A stretch of 50,956 bases of DNA from Kitasatospora sp. Root107 (GTDB lineage: Bacteria; Actinomycetota; Actinomycetes; Streptomycetales; Streptomycetaceae): NCBI RefSeq assembly GCF_001424875.1, contig NZ_LMCT01000012.1, positions 28,809-79,764 of the forward strand. The letters are read 5' to 3'. Below the pieces are notes generated by a model. It had not been told where the DNA came from. It did no database searches and saw only the letters and a program-made list of their open reading frames with translations. This document shows positions 50,675 through 50,956 of this stretch, piece by piece; positions within the stretch are counted from its first letter, which is position 1, and each line of letters starts with the position of its first letter. The translations under genes were made by a program, and so were the position numbers.

Positions 50675-50956
50675 GTGTCCAAGCTGTCCCGCACCGGCGA
50701 GCCGAAAGCACCCCGGAAGAACCCGTTCGAAGGGCTCACCCCCTGGCAGAAGGCGCTGTCGATCCTGCCGATGGGGCTCCTCATCGTGGGCGGCGCGATC
50801 GGTGGCGCGCTGGGGGCGGGTGCGCTCTTCCTCAACACCTCGATCGCCCGGAAGCCGCTCGCCACCCCGGTGAAGGCGCTCGCCATGGTCGGCGTCACGC
50901 TCGGCGCGGCCCTCGTCTACCTGATCATCGCGGGCCTGCTGACCTCGGCGCTCAAC
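50675..50956 (+). CDS. Membrane protein, C-terminus cut by the window end
   Basis: The first 94 residues of an open frame starting at GTG 50675 (GAGGAA 7 nt upstream). A basic, polar N-terminus (LSRTGEPKAPRKNPFEGLTPWQ) is followed by two hydrophobic helices: SILPMGLLIVGGAIGGALGAGALFL (about 29-53) and ALAMVGVTLGAALVYLIIAGLL (about 69-90). No stop is reached. The family cannot be named; it looks like a small Streptomyces integral membrane protein. It is divergent from the polysaccharide deacetylase operon. Confidence 0.75.
   Translation, partial: MSKLSRTGEPKAPRKNPFEGLTPWQKALSILPMGLLIVGGAIGGALGAGALFLNTSIARKPLATPVKALAMVGVTLGAALVYLIIAGLLTSALN

Overview
The window is very G+C-rich, with strong GC bias at third codon positions, frequent GTG starts, perfect GC-rich terminators and an actinobacterial gene set. 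From memory, the order from the cyclic-di-GMP gene through birA, pccB, accA2, lpdA, the purine nucleoside phosphorylase, deoC, sigQ and afsQ1/afsQ2 to add follows one core-chromosome block of Streptomyces coelicolor. The source is therefore almost certainly a member of the Streptomycetaceae (Streptomyces or a close relative such as Kitasatospora). Synteny is recalled, not computed.

Layout. 1-0.2 kb: the 5' remnant of an IS701-like transposase. 0.2-4.5 kb: an MMPL exporter divergent from a NarL-type two-component pair, with two palindromes between them. 4.5-9.2 kb: a metallo-beta-lactamase-fold protein, a GlxA-type regulator, histidine ammonia-lyase (hutH), a small membrane protein and an RpiR regulator. 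9.4-13.6 kb: a compact accessory operon, a single-module adenylation-thiolation-reductase (NRPS-like) protein translationally coupled to a cytochrome P450; this is the best candidate for an undescribed pathway. 13.9-17.4 kb: a lysine-rich membrane protein, a GAF-GGDEF-GAF cyclic-di-GMP protein and a class III adenylate cyclase. 17.5-25.7 kb: biotin ligase, acyl-CoA carboxylase beta and epsilon subunits, a tiny membrane protein, Maf, a lipoprotein hydrolase, a hypothetical protein and the biotinylated alpha subunit. Together BirA, PccB, the epsilon subunit and AccA2 make and charge one carboxylase.

25.8-31.7 kb: DeoR regulator, LpdA-type flavoprotein, AIG2-like protein, purine nucleoside phosphorylase and phosphosugar mutase. 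31.8-36.8 kb: mixed accessory material, namely a toxin-antitoxin pair, a PH-like membrane protein, an ABC-2 transporter with a TetR regulator, and a DUF1016 nuclease. 36.9-41.6 kb: deoC, a full aldehyde dehydrogenase, a catalytic-domain-less aldehyde dehydrogenase, a hypothetical protein and a uridine kinase-like protein. 41.7-45.4 kb: sigQ divergent from afsQ1-afsQ2-lipoprotein, with a sequence matching the published AfsQ1 box between them. 45.5-51 kb: VanZ-like and PspC proteins, a secreted protein, adenosine deaminase, an acyltransferase with a polysaccharide deacetylase, and a gene cut by the window end.

Cross-cutting signals. The 12-bp palindrome CTACGCGCGTAG precedes exactly the three nucleoside-catabolism genes (phosphorylase, deoC, add). 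Many genes have a -10-like hexamer 6-7 nt before the start codon and no Shine-Dalgarno sequence, which suggests leaderless transcripts. Two copies of a ~118-bp element with CCAGGGGCTCGGGG-type ends lie about 4.5 kb apart in opposite orientation. I saw no tRNA, rRNA or CRISPR array.
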